From Bacteroidota bacterium (GTDB lineage: Bacteria > Bacteroidota > Bacteroidia > B-17B0 > B-17BO), in assembly GCA_025356715.1 (NCBI GenBank), contig JANXRU010000229.1, positions 1 through 21,446 of the forward strand: a DNA stretch of 21,446 nt. The letters are read 5' to 3'. Below the pieces are notes generated by a model, which worked only from the letters and a program-made list of their open reading frames with translations, made no database searches and had not been told where the DNA came from. How positions within the stretch are numbered: the first letter of the stretch is position 1; every line of letters begins with the position of its first letter. Made by a program: the position numbers and the translations under genes. Positions 14,625 through 21,446 of this stretch are shown here, piece after piece.

Positions 14625-16090
14625 TTACTGATTTTTGATTTTATCATGGTAAATAATTCTGGGACAATATTTAATTTATAAATACAACCAATATAAAATG
14701 CAGATATAATACTACCATTAATAATAATATTTAAAATACTATACTCAGTAAATGAAGGGATAAATAATACTATTATAAAGCCCACAACAATAACTCCAAC
14801 AATTTTAAGTGAGTTTATTGTATAAGGCTGAAATTTGAAGGTATAATAAATAAATAAAAACTTTGAAACATTAAATATAATTGAAACACTGGCCGTTATA
14901 ATAGCTGCGCCTAACAAGCCATAAGTTGGAATAAATATAATATCCAACATAACAGTTAATATAAAAATGGATAATAATAATAAACAACCTTTTTTATAAT
15001 ATTTAGAATAATTTAATACAGAACTATTGAGTCCTGTAGAAACATTGACCAAGGAACCAAAACTTAAAATCAAAACTAAGTGCAAGGAACTTGAATATTC
15101 AGGAGGTAAAAACTCAAATAAATACTTAGAACAAGCATTTATACCTAAAAACATAAATCCTCCAAGTACCAATAAATATTTAACTGATTCAGAGTATATT
15201 TTACTCACTTCTTCCATATTATTCTTCAAAAAATTGTCAGTAATATTTGCTTGACTAATCCTATCAAGTGATCCTAATGGCACTTCTATAAACATTGCTA
15301 AAAATGCGGCGGTTGTATAAATCGCAACATTACTCAAAGAATAAAAGCCTAAAAAAATAGAATCAATACTTCTTAAACCAAATGATGCAAAAGAAATAAT
15401 GCACAAAAATAATCCGAAATTAATGACTTTCTTAAGATCAAATAATTTAAAAATAGATAATTTTATTTTAAATGAAATTAAGCCATAGCTATATAAATAC
15501 GAAATTAAGATTAATGTTACTACAAAATAAATGAGTACATAAATAGCCACATATTGATTAAAGGAAATTACCTGGTAATAATATAATACCGTTATAATCA
15601 CTACTATTAACCGAGAAAATACATCATTTAAAAATGATGGTACTGTGGATTTATTCGCAGATTGACTTAAGCATGAAATACACGAATTTAAAGCAATTAT
15701 AAGCGATAATGGAATTACACAGAAAAAATAAGTTGTGAATAAATGCGACTCTGTAGTATATAATTGGAGTATGTAATTTTTAAAAACAAAAAAGAGAGAA
15801 ACTGTAAGTAAACTCGCTATAAGAAAATAAATTAAAATAAAACTTAAAATATAATCCTTCAACCCATCTTGTTGTTTAAACTCAGGGTAAAACTTAAGTA
15901 TTATACTTGGTAAACCCAAAGGGATAGCTAAACTTAATAAAAATGAAAAATTGTAAAGGTTTCTTGTAAATCCTAACTCATCAATTGATAGTAATTCAGG
16001 CTGAATATATAATGTACTAATAGCTCCAACAAGAACTCCTGTGTACGTTATAAATAAATTTTTTATGCCTTGTCGTTTTATGACACCCAT
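14621..16090 (-). CDS. Polysaccharide flippase / Wzx-like MOP-superfamily membrane protein
   Basis: A 489-residue integral membrane protein with 12-14 hydrophobic helices. The N-terminal pattern GIKNLFITYTGVLVGAISTLYIQPELLS and the internal GLRSIDSIFLGFYSLSNVAIYTTAAFLA are typical of the polysaccharide-transport branch of the MOP superfamily, whose members flip lipid-linked oligosaccharides across the inner membrane. Hydrophobicity and length agree. It is coupled to the downstream glycosyltransferase by an ATGA overlap. On its upstream side, 204 bp containing a large inverted repeat separate it from the GNAT gene, and a weak -7-like TATATTTA occurs in that gap, so separate expression is possible. 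Substrate is inferred from the cassette. Confidence 0.9.
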   Translation of the reverse strand: MGVIKRQGIKNLFITYTGVLVGAISTLYIQPELLSIDELGFTRNLYNFSFLLSLAIPLGLPSIILKFYPEFKQQDGLKDYILSFILIYFLIASLLTVSLFFVFKNYILQLYTTESHLFTTYFFCVIPLSLIIALNSCISCLSQSANKSTVPSFLNDVFSRLIVVIITVLYYYQVISFNQYVAIYVLIYFVVTLILISYLYSYGLISFKIKLSIFKLFDLKKVINFGLFLCIISFASFGLRSIDSIFLGFYSLSNVAIYTTAAFLAMFIEVPLGSLDRISQANITDNFLKNNMEEVSKIYSESVKYLLVLGGFMFLGINACSKYLFEFLPPEYSSSLHLVLILSFGSLVNVSTGLNSSVLNYSKYYKKGCLLLLSIFILTVMLDIIFIPTYGLLGAAIITASVSIIFNVSKFLFIYYTFKFQPYTINSLKIVGVIVVGFIIVLFIPSFTEYSILNIIINGSIISAFYIGCIYKLNIVPELFTMIKSKISK

Positions 16091-16156
16091 TCGTTTTTTT
16101 ATTGTTGGAATTGTAAATATACTTTAATCTGTTATTATGAAAGCTTATATTACTCT

Positions 16157-16285
16157 TATTAGACTTTATATAAGTTAAGCTACGTGGTAAACTATTTGGA
16201 ATTTAAGTCTTTTAAAAGCATTGATTTCATTGAGGTTAAAGTTTCAAAAAATGCTATAACATTCTAACTTATATGAAGTCTATTA
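16157..16285. repeat. 129-nt element with 21-bp terminal inverted repeats
   Basis: Left arm 16157-16177 (TATTAGACTTTATATAAGTTA) and right arm 16265-16285 are inverted copies with 19 of 21 matches, enclosing 87 bases. Inside, AGCATT and AATGCT form a second, smaller pair, so the whole could fold as nested stems. It fills most of the gap between the GNAT stop (16295) and the flippase start (16090). No reading frame and no T-tract accompany it, so a MITE-like remnant or an RNA structure is more likely than a simple terminator. Confidence 0.6.
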
Positions 16286-16294
16286 TACATACTA

Positions 16295-17359
16295 TTAATC
16301 AGTTCCTTGAGATGCCATCCTTGAAAGTACGAAATTTGAAAAATCAATTTCTAATGATTTATTCAAATTTAAACCTACAAACGATATACCTCTGTTTAGG
16401 AAAATAAATTGGATATTTTTTAAAATAGAAACTTCATCTTTATTTTGCTTATTATGTTCAAAACCCCAAAATCTAATGAGATCAGTGTTTTTCAAAGTTG
16501 TTTCTTTAATAACCTGTGAAATAAAAGCAGTTCTTATCTTTACACTTAAATCTTTAGCAAAATATAAATGAATAATAAAACCAATATTTTTTTTAGTAAT
16601 ATTATAAACAATTGATGCTTTCAAAACCCCTGAATCTCTGTAGTTAATAGTTCTATAATTTGCGCTATATGGATTTCTATGAATCCTATAATTCAAAAAA
16701 TCTTGATCTAATTTTAATCCAAATAACTTATCATACTCAATATAATTAACATTAGGTGTATTATAGCTAGCATCATTATAATCTAACTTAAGTTCAGGAT
16801 GTTTTTTTAGAAATAATAATTTATACTTGATTGAAGAGTATAATGATAAGGCAAGTATTTTAAAATATGAACTTAAATTCTTTTTAGAGGTTATTGCATA
16901 AAAATAATTTGCGGCCTTAAAAGGCGAAATCGTTAATAAGCCCATGCTAGACTTAAAAGGTATTTCAAATCCTATTTTAGTGTAAAGCTTATCAAGGTAT
17001 GCAAATCCCCAAACGAAACCAATTAGATTTTTTTCACATTCTTGAAGAAGATATTTATACATATTTTCAAATATATGTTTTCCTCTATGCTTTGGTGAAA
17101 CCAGAACATCTTCAAGTTTAGCGGATAACATTTCAGTATTATTTTTAGTAATAATAGTAAATGGAATTGCGCAAACAGTTCCAATAACCTCTTCATCAAC
17201 TACAGCAAGTTGATAAATCGCCTTACCCGCAGGAGATGAATTATATTCCCAAATAAATTGTTCACGAGTTCTCTTTTTTTTATAAATTTCATTATAAAAA
17301 GCGTTTATACTATCTATATCTGAATCGGTAGCTAACCGATAAATTATTTCGCTTGCCAT
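16295..17359 (-). CDS. GNAT-family acyltransferase
   Basis: A 354-residue protein whose first 140 residues form a GNAT acyl-CoA transferase domain. IYRLATDSDIDSINAFYNEIY is the first strand/helix, LAVVDEEVIGTVCAIP (51-66) follows, and the acyl-CoA motif LEDVLVSPKHRGKHIFENM has HRGKHI at 91-96 in the R/Q-x-x-G-x-G/A position. The C-terminal 200 residues are less familiar and may be a second, degenerate acyltransferase-like or substrate domain. It overlaps the deacetylase gene by 16 bases at its start, so the two are translationally linked. In this context it probably acylates an amino sugar or other glycan precursor; that role is inferred. Confidence 0.8.
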   Translation of the reverse strand: MASEIIYRLATDSDIDSINAFYNEIYKKKRTREQFIWEYNSSPAGKAIYQLAVVDEEVIGTVCAIPFTIITKNNTEMLSAKLEDVLVSPKHRGKHIFENMYKYLLQECEKNLIGFVWGFAYLDKLYTKIGFEIPFKSSMGLLTISPFKAANYFYAITSKKNLSSYFKILALSLYSSIKYKLLFLKKHPELKLDYNDASYNTPNVNYIEYDKLFGLKLDQDFLNYRIHRNPYSANYRTINYRDSGVLKASIVYNITKKNIGFIIHLYFAKDLSVKIRTAFISQVIKETTLKNTDLIRFWGFEHNKQNKDEVSILKNIQFIFLNRGISFVGLNLNKSLEIDFSNFVLSRMASQGTD

Positions 17360-18585
17360 GAAAATTGCTTTATTATTTCGTTTTGATTAATATTTTGAAA
17401 TTTTGCTTCATACAAATATGCCAAAATTTTCTTATACTCGTTTAAATATCCTTTGTATTTATAATTTGAAAAAAACGTATTATGCCACAAAATAGATAAA
17501 AGTGCATTTTGATTATGAATTTCTAGAAAATTAATAATGGTATCCGCTGTTTTTTCAACAGGAATTTGCATATAGCGTTGAAAGATCCCGTCCATTATAT
17601 TTAATGGAACTTCAACAAAAGAATAAGGCTTATTTGTATTAGAATTATATGGCTGAAATGGATAACCATAACCATTTCTAAAACCATAATGTTCTGCAAA
17701 ACCTAAGCTTGCATCTAGTTTTAAACCAGCTTCTTCAATTTTATTATAAGCTTCAGGCAATTGAAATTTTAAGTAATGAAATCTATTACCACACACAGTT
17801 ATTGGCATTTTAAAAATTTCAGATTTAAAATTTTCATTTGAAATACTTTTATGAAGACCAACTTCAAAACCATTTTTAGAAATAGCATTTATTTCATTAA
17901 TAATTCTAGGAGAAGAAATTGAATAATCTGAATTTGTTTGACGTGCGTCAATTTTTCCTTTATTTACTAACCAATAAAAAGTTGATTTAAAATCATACTC
18001 ACTTTCTGTTTTCATAATTAAATCAAAATTAAGCCAATGCGGATTAAACATAACCAAATTAAAAGCTAATTTCCACATCACATCCAGTCGTTTATTTTTT
18101 AAAGCCCACATCCCATCCTGAGTAAAAGATCCATATATAGAATCAATATCATGGCTTAAGTAGAAGTAACTATTATGATTAGATATTATAAATACAGACT
18201 TCAAAAATTCATTTTCAAAAATACAGCTTTTAATCAAATCTAATACGATATTATTTTTTATTCCAAGTTCTTTCATGATTGATGACTCATACTGATACCT
18301 GCCTAAATTATCATAAGCTTCTTTCGGAGCATTATACTCATTTAAAGAATTTACTATATAAAATATCTGAAGATGCTTGGATTTACTAAATAAATGTATT
18401 AATTGATGATAAGGTTTCGATATCAATAAATTAAACAATTCCAATTCTGAATTTAAATTAGTATTAATAAGGTCTTTTTTGATTTGATTTTCAAAAAAAA
18501 ATGCAACATCTATTTCATTATATGAGGATGTTTTTTTAAGTAATTTACAATTTATAAATACTAATTTTAAATAGTTACTAATCAT
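17344..18585 (-). CDS. Polysaccharide deacetylase-like (carbohydrate esterase 4-type) protein
   Basis: A 413-residue protein with an N-terminal region (1-135) of unknown fold and a C-terminal NodB-like metal-dependent deacetylase domain. The motifs appear in order: SHDID (144-148, first metal/catalytic Asp motif), GLHKS (243-247, metal His), GNRFHYLKFQLP (266-277), LDASLGFAEHYGFRNG (290-305) and LLSILWHNT (362-370, last His). This order and wording match a polysaccharide-deacetylase group common in Bacteroidota glycan loci. No signal peptide is evident (the N terminus is only mildly hydrophobic), so action on a cytoplasmic glycan intermediate is possible. It is the first gene of the minus-strand cassette. 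Loss of activity cannot be excluded because the second metal motif has only one His. Confidence 0.8.
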   Translation of the reverse strand: MISNYLKLVFINCKLLKKTSSYNEIDVAFFFENQIKKDLINTNLNSELELFNLLISKPYHQLIHLFSKSKHLQIFYIVNSLNEYNAPKEAYDNLGRYQYESSIMKELGIKNNIVLDLIKSCIFENEFLKSVFIISNHNSYFYLSHDIDSIYGSFTQDGMWALKNKRLDVMWKLAFNLVMFNPHWLNFDLIMKTESEYDFKSTFYWLVNKGKIDARQTNSDYSISSPRIINEINAISKNGFEVGLHKSISNENFKSEIFKMPITVCGNRFHYLKFQLPEAYNKIEEAGLKLDASLGFAEHYGFRNGYGYPFQPYNSNTNKPYSFVEVPLNIMDGIFQRYMQIPVEKTADTIINFLEIHNQNALLSILWHNTFFSNYKYKGYLNEYKKILAYLYEAKFQNINQNEIIKQFSWQAK

Positions 18586-18615
18586 ATTTTTTCAATAATG
18601 TATTAAGATAAGACT

Positions 18616-18645
18616 CAAATATACTAATTGACAGGGATATATAAA
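18616..18645 (-). promoter_or_regulatory. Candidate promoter of the glycan cassette
   Basis: On the minus strand TATATTTG (18623-18616) matches the -7 consensus, 30 bases before the deacetylase ATG. The -33 position at 19-base spacing is TTT within a T-tract that also serves as the tail of the upstream LytTR gene's terminator. Confidence 0.5.
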
Positions 18646-18677
18646 AAAAACGGATTTCCTCGAACAGAAACCCGTTT
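18643..18677 (-). terminator. Rho-independent terminator of the LytTR gene
   Basis: Read on the minus strand, AAACGGGTTTC (18677-18667) pairs with GAAATCCGTTT (18658-18648) with a single mismatch around an 8-base loop, followed by T8. It lies about 110 bases past the LytTR stop and isolates that transcript from the glycan cassette. Confidence 0.85.
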
Positions 18678-18787
18678 CAACTAAACACACACCATTTTAA
18701 TATACTAAGATGTGAAATTAAAGATTAATAATTTTCTTACACTACCGTTAAAGGGATTTTCAGCACAAAAAAATTAGATATTTTATT

Positions 18788-19216
18788 TTATAAAACCATT
18801 TTTTTATCCAAAAGGGCTAATATTTCTGTTTTTTTTCTTCTAGAAACTTCAAAAGATGTTTCATCAATTAATGTAATTATGCAAATTTGGCCTTTAGTGT
18901 AATGCTTAACGTAATTTGAATTGATATAAATACTTTTGTGTAATCTTATAAAATGAGGAATGGCGTCGAATATAAATTCAAAATCAGATAAAATTTTAGA
19001 GGATAAATAATTATTAGATTGAATATCCTTAAATTCCGTATATCCATTTTCTGATTTAATAGAAATAATGTCGTTAATCGTTAATAAAAAAACCTTATCT
19101 TTAACGTGTATAGGTATTTTTGATAATTCAGAACTATTAACGTGGTATAATTTCGTAATCTCTTTAAGATTATCTGTGATTGATAACTGATCGTCTCCAA
19201 AAGGGAAAACTGTCAT
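18788..19216 (-). CDS. Stand-alone LytTR-family DNA-binding regulator
   Basis: A 142-residue transcription regulator made of a LytTR DNA-binding domain (about 34-140) and a short N-terminal extension. Domain marks: IPIHVKDKVFLLTINDIISIKSENGYTEF, the strand region ending SDFEFIF, FIRLHKSIYINSNYVKHY (the conserved H-x-S/K-x-x-I-N element) and SFEVSRRKKTEIL at the C terminus. Usual LytTR response regulators carry a CheY-like receiver domain of about 120 residues first; here there is room for only about 33 residues, so no phosphorylation site exists. No histidine kinase gene is nearby. It has its own promoter and terminator and lies divergent from the small lipoprotein gene and upstream of the glycan cassette, either of which could be its target. 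Confidence 0.9.
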   Translation of the reverse strand: MTVFPFGDDQLSITDNLKEITKLYHVNSSELSKIPIHVKDKVFLLTINDIISIKSENGYTEFKDIQSNNYLSSKILSDFEFIFDAIPHFIRLHKSIYINSNYVKHYTKGQICIITLIDETSFEVSRRKKTEILALLDKKMVL

Positions 19217-19239
19217 AACAGCTAATTCATTACGCTTTG

Positions 19240-19270
19240 CAAACGTATCTGATGCTGTGTTTATAACAAA
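19240..19270 (-). promoter_or_regulatory. Bacteroidota sigma-A type promoter of the LytTR gene
   Basis: On the minus strand TTTG (19270-19267), exactly 19 bases, then TACGTTTG (19247-19240): a full match to the TTG-N19-TAnnTTTG consensus. Transcription would start near 19233, giving a leader of about 17 bases before the ATG at 19216. This is the clearest promoter in the window. Confidence 0.8.
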
Positions 19271-19399
19271 TTTAACTGATTTTTCTCTAACCGAATTGTA
19301 AAAATAATTGTCAAAAATTACTACTTAAATTATTTTTAAAAATAAGTAAAGTATAAAATAACTTTATTAAAATATTACTAAATTTAAAAAATAAAAACC

Positions 19400-19597
19400 A
19401 TGAAAAAACTAATCATACTTTCCTTTGCATCTTTACTTTTTAGTAATTGCCAAAGAACACATTACTATTGTGTTTGCGTTAGCCCAAATTATTCAGAAGA
19501 TTATGGTATTAGTTATTTTGCTAATAAAGAAAAACTTAAAACCGATTGTAATACTCATAAAGTAAATGCAAATACTCAATGTGCAATTGGTCAATAA
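19400..19597 (+). CDS. Small Cys-rich lipoprotein
   Basis: A 65-residue protein with a lipoprotein-type signal (MKKLIILSFASLLFSNC, lipid-modified Cys17; the -1 Asn is unusual for a lipobox). The mature peptide of 49 residues has four further cysteines arranged YYCVCV, TDC and QCAI, which suggests two disulfides outside the cytoplasm. The pattern C-x-C near the lipid anchor, a KxKLKTDC-type middle and a C-terminal Cys-Ala-Ile resembles short 'YTCTCT..' lipoproteins frequent in Bacteroidota, of unknown function. It starts 184 bases from the divergent LytTR gene, and 111 bases separate it from the next gene. Confidence 0.75.
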   Translation: MKKLIILSFASLLFSNCQRTHYYCVCVSPNYSEDYGISYFANKEKLKTDCNTHKVNANTQCAIGQ

Positions 19598-19708
19598 TTA
19601 TGTATGTTTTATAAATAAAATTCCTTTTAAATAAAATCGAAGAGATGACAACGCTTATTGTTCAACAACAAAAAATATAGATGTATTAAAAACTAAAATT
19701 AAGCAATT

Positions 19709-20395
19709 ATGAAATTAAAAAATATCCTTTTATCAATCTTATTAGTAAATCATATTTACGCTCAAGATCTCGTTAAACCAAAAAATAGTTTTTTTCACAT
19801 CACAATGGGTGTGAGTGCCAATGTCCCATTTGATGCTCATTATAGAGAAACACAAGGGATAAAATACCAAACATCTTATTATAGTTCTTTTGAAATAACA
19901 AACCATGTAACGGCTGGATATTTTGCCACAATAGGATATAGTGCCGCTTTAACTAAAAAGGTAAACCTAATTTCTGATATTTCTTATTTTAATTTACAAG
20001 AAAAACAACAAGCTATAGGCGAATGGTATGGTGGAGATTCCCCTCCATACGGATTTTCGGGAGTTTATATGTCAACTAAAAAATATCATACAATAGGAAC
20101 ATCCTTAACTTTATCTTTGAAAATCAAAAAAATACTAATTGATAATGGTATTGGATTGTCATATATCGTCAAACAACAAACCTCTGTGTATAGCCATAAT
20201 TCTTTGAATGATGAATATTCTACTATAAATTATATAAGAAGTTCATCTGATAATTTCGTTGCTTTTAGTTCTCATAAATTAGGTATAGAACTTATTAAAA
20301 ATCGTTTGAATTTTTATTTAGGTGCCATTATTAACTATAACCAAAGTTTAATTAAAGGCATAAATCCAAATACCTGCTTGCAAATAAAACTATAA
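19709..20395 (+). CDS. Secreted beta-barrel-like protein, unknown function
   Basis: A 228-residue protein with signal peptide MKLKNILLSILLVNHIYAQ, likely cleaved after YAQ (about residue 19). The mature chain consists of alternating strand-like stretches (AGYFATIGYSAALTKKVNLISDISY, YHTIGTSLTLSLKIKKILIDNGIGLSYIV, FYLGAIINYNQSLIKG), the usual look of an 8- to 12-strand outer-membrane barrel. The C terminus is IKL instead of an aromatic residue, so the barrel call is less secure than for the first gene in the window. Its stop overlaps the end of the converging membrane-protein gene by 6 bases. Confidence 0.7.
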   Translation: MKLKNILLSILLVNHIYAQDLVKPKNSFFHITMGVSANVPFDAHYRETQGIKYQTSYYSSFEITNHVTAGYFATIGYSAALTKKVNLISDISYFNLQEKQQAIGEWYGGDSPPYGFSGVYMSTKKYHTIGTSLTLSLKIKKILIDNGIGLSYIVKQQTSVYSHNSLNDEYSTINYIRSSSDNFVAFSSHKLGIELIKNRLNFYLGAIINYNQSLIKGINPNTCLQIKL

Positions 20396-21446
20396 CGTAC
20401 TTTTGTAAAAATAAATTTTTTCTTTGTTGCTGATAAACTGGTATTGATATACCTGCTTATAATTTTGATTCAGGTTAATGTGATACTTACTAAATAACGC
20501 TTTAAATTTAATATTATTAATTACTGTATCGGGCAATAACAACAAGGGGCTTGATTGCTTGATAGCACTTCTACTTAGAACATAATCATTAAACTCTAAC
20601 ATCCGATCTTGACTCGATAATGGCATTTCTGGCACAACCTGGCTATTATTAATAACAGCAAAACCGTAAAAATTAAAAAAGGTTAAAAAAGGTTGATGAT
20701 CCTTATTAAACCTATTAATTAAATAATTAACAGAAGTATAATCAACAAAAGCATCTTTACTTTCATAAATACCCTTAAGTAGTGGATTAAACATAATAGG
20801 ATATCTTTTATGAGTTAAGCTATTTTGTTTATAAGGCTTTTTTATACCTCCAAAGTATAAGATACTAACGATAAATAAACAACTAGCCATACTAAAAAGG
20901 GATAAATAAGTGGTATAAGGTATGTTTGATTTCACTAAATAAATTAATACTCCCGAAAATGCAAATACCATTGTTGGAGATACACTATAATAAAAGGCAT
21001 TATTTGTACCCAACATTAAAAAAACAGGCATTAACAATAATACTATAATCACCATATTCATATCATTTTTAAAAAATGAGGCCATTTTAATAGATGAAGA
21101 TTTGTATAAATAAACAAACAATAATGGATTTAAAATTAATAGGCCAACCGCTACAAAATCGTTAAATGTTTTGTAGCCATTTCCTTTACAAAATGGGATA
21201 CAGCAAATAAACCCTATTACAAAAAGTATGTAACTATAAATTTGCTTCTTTTCTGTTTTATTTTTTTTTATCGAAGAAATTAATTTAATTCCTCCGATTA
21301 ATCCTATTAAAGCAATAGTTAAACCTATTACGGTTTTTAATTTATGGTGTCCGAAAATAACTAATACCTTATAAATTTGTTTAAAATACAAGCCAGACTC
21401 AGCATGTTTAACTTCAAATAAGGTAATACGGTAATTTTCAATTAAA
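20390..21446 (-). CDS. Multi-spanning membrane protein, 5' end beyond the window
   Basis: The frame is open from its stop at 20390 to the right edge of the window, with no ATG in the 18 codons before the TTG at 21391. The true start is therefore outside and the gene is partial. About eight hydrophobic helices occupy the first two thirds (for example TVIGLTIALIGLIGGI and MVIIVLLLMPVFLMLG), followed by a soluble C-terminal domain of about 125 residues with no recognised motif. The layout, many helices and then a C-terminal extracytoplasmic domain, is typical of GT-C-type glycosyltransferases such as PMT/ArnT-like proteins, but the diagnostic N-terminal acidic loop would lie outside the window. 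Family is therefore not assigned. Confidence 0.75.
   Translation of the reverse strand, partial: LIENYRITLFEVKHAESGLYFKQIYKVLVIFGHHKLKTVIGLTIALIGLIGGIKLISSIKKNKTEKKQIYSYILFVIGFICCIPFCKGNGYKTFNDFVAVGLLILNPLLFVYLYKSSSIKMASFFKNDMNMVIIVLLLMPVFLMLGTNNAFYYSVSPTMVFAFSGVLIYLVKSNIPYTTYLSLFSMASCLFIVSILYFGGIKKPYKQNSLTHKRYPIMFNPLLKGIYESKDAFVDYTSVNYLINRFNKDHQPFLTFFNFYGFAVINNSQVVPEMPLSSQDRMLEFNDYVLSRSAIKQSSPLLLLPDTVINNIKFKALFSKYHINLNQNYKQVYQYQFISNKEKIYFYKSTL

Noticed and set aside
15027..15254. A 75-codon plus-strand frame inside the flippase gene.
   Set aside because: Opposite-strand shadow in a low-complexity, AT-rich membrane-protein gene with no supporting features.
19330..19345. The palindrome TTATTTTTAAAAATAA between the divergent LytTR and lipoprotein genes.
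   Set aside because: Made only of A and T in a very AT-rich gap, so chance is a sufficient explanation; no terminator tail or known operator resemblance.
1..21446. CRISPR arrays, tRNA/rRNA genes, transposases, phage genes or toxin-antitoxin pairs.
   Set aside because: Scanned by eye in all intergenic gaps; no regular direct repeats, cloverleaf-like sequences or matching protein families were found.

Overview
The window looks like ordinary chromosome of an AT-rich member of the Bacteroidota. Three things point there: several TAnnTTTG (-7) promoter motifs, one of them with a TTG exactly 19 bases upstream; almost no Shine-Dalgarno sequences; and typical families, namely small signal-peptide beta-barrels ending in Phe, a stand-alone transketolase C-terminal half, a YYWPP-type glycosyltransferase and short Cys-rich lipoproteins. 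I cannot place it to genus. No rRNA, tRNA, CRISPR array, prophage or transposase gene was seen.

Layout. 98-12980 is a plus-strand run of mainly housekeeping and envelope genes: a beta-barrel-like secreted protein, aroC, a glutamate/dicarboxylate symporter, a TRIC-type channel, rimM, apt, an acyl-CoA dehydrogenase, an oligopeptidase B-like lipoprotein protease, an outer-membrane pair (unknown secreted protein plus a POTRA-less Omp85/D15 barrel), a PA0069-type radical SAM protein and a transketolase C-terminal half. Rho-independent terminators end the acyl-CoA dehydrogenase and protease units, and a perfect 19-bp inverted repeat follows the transketolase gene. About 340 bp of non-coding, repeat-like DNA (12981-13322) then separates the plus-strand block from the minus-strand block.

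13323-18585 is a minus-strand cassette. In transcription order it holds a polysaccharide-deacetylase-like protein, a GNAT acyltransferase, a MOP/Wzx-like flippase and a family-4 glycosyltransferase. Two of its three junctions overlap; the third holds a 129-nt inverted-repeat element. Together these genes look like a small surface-glycan building and modification module. Upstream is a stand-alone LytTR regulator (18788-19216, minus) with a textbook promoter and its own terminator. 19400-20395 (plus) carries a tiny Cys-rich lipoprotein and another beta-barrel-like protein. 20390-21446 (minus) is a multi-spanning membrane protein that runs off the window edge.

The most unusual signals are an apparent in-frame insertion of a palindromic repeat into aroC (1561-1596), the 129-nt inverted-repeat element between GNAT and flippase (16157-16285), a clustered inverted-repeat pair behind aroC, and the compact glycan cassette itself. 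I did not find a clear novel defence or mobile system.
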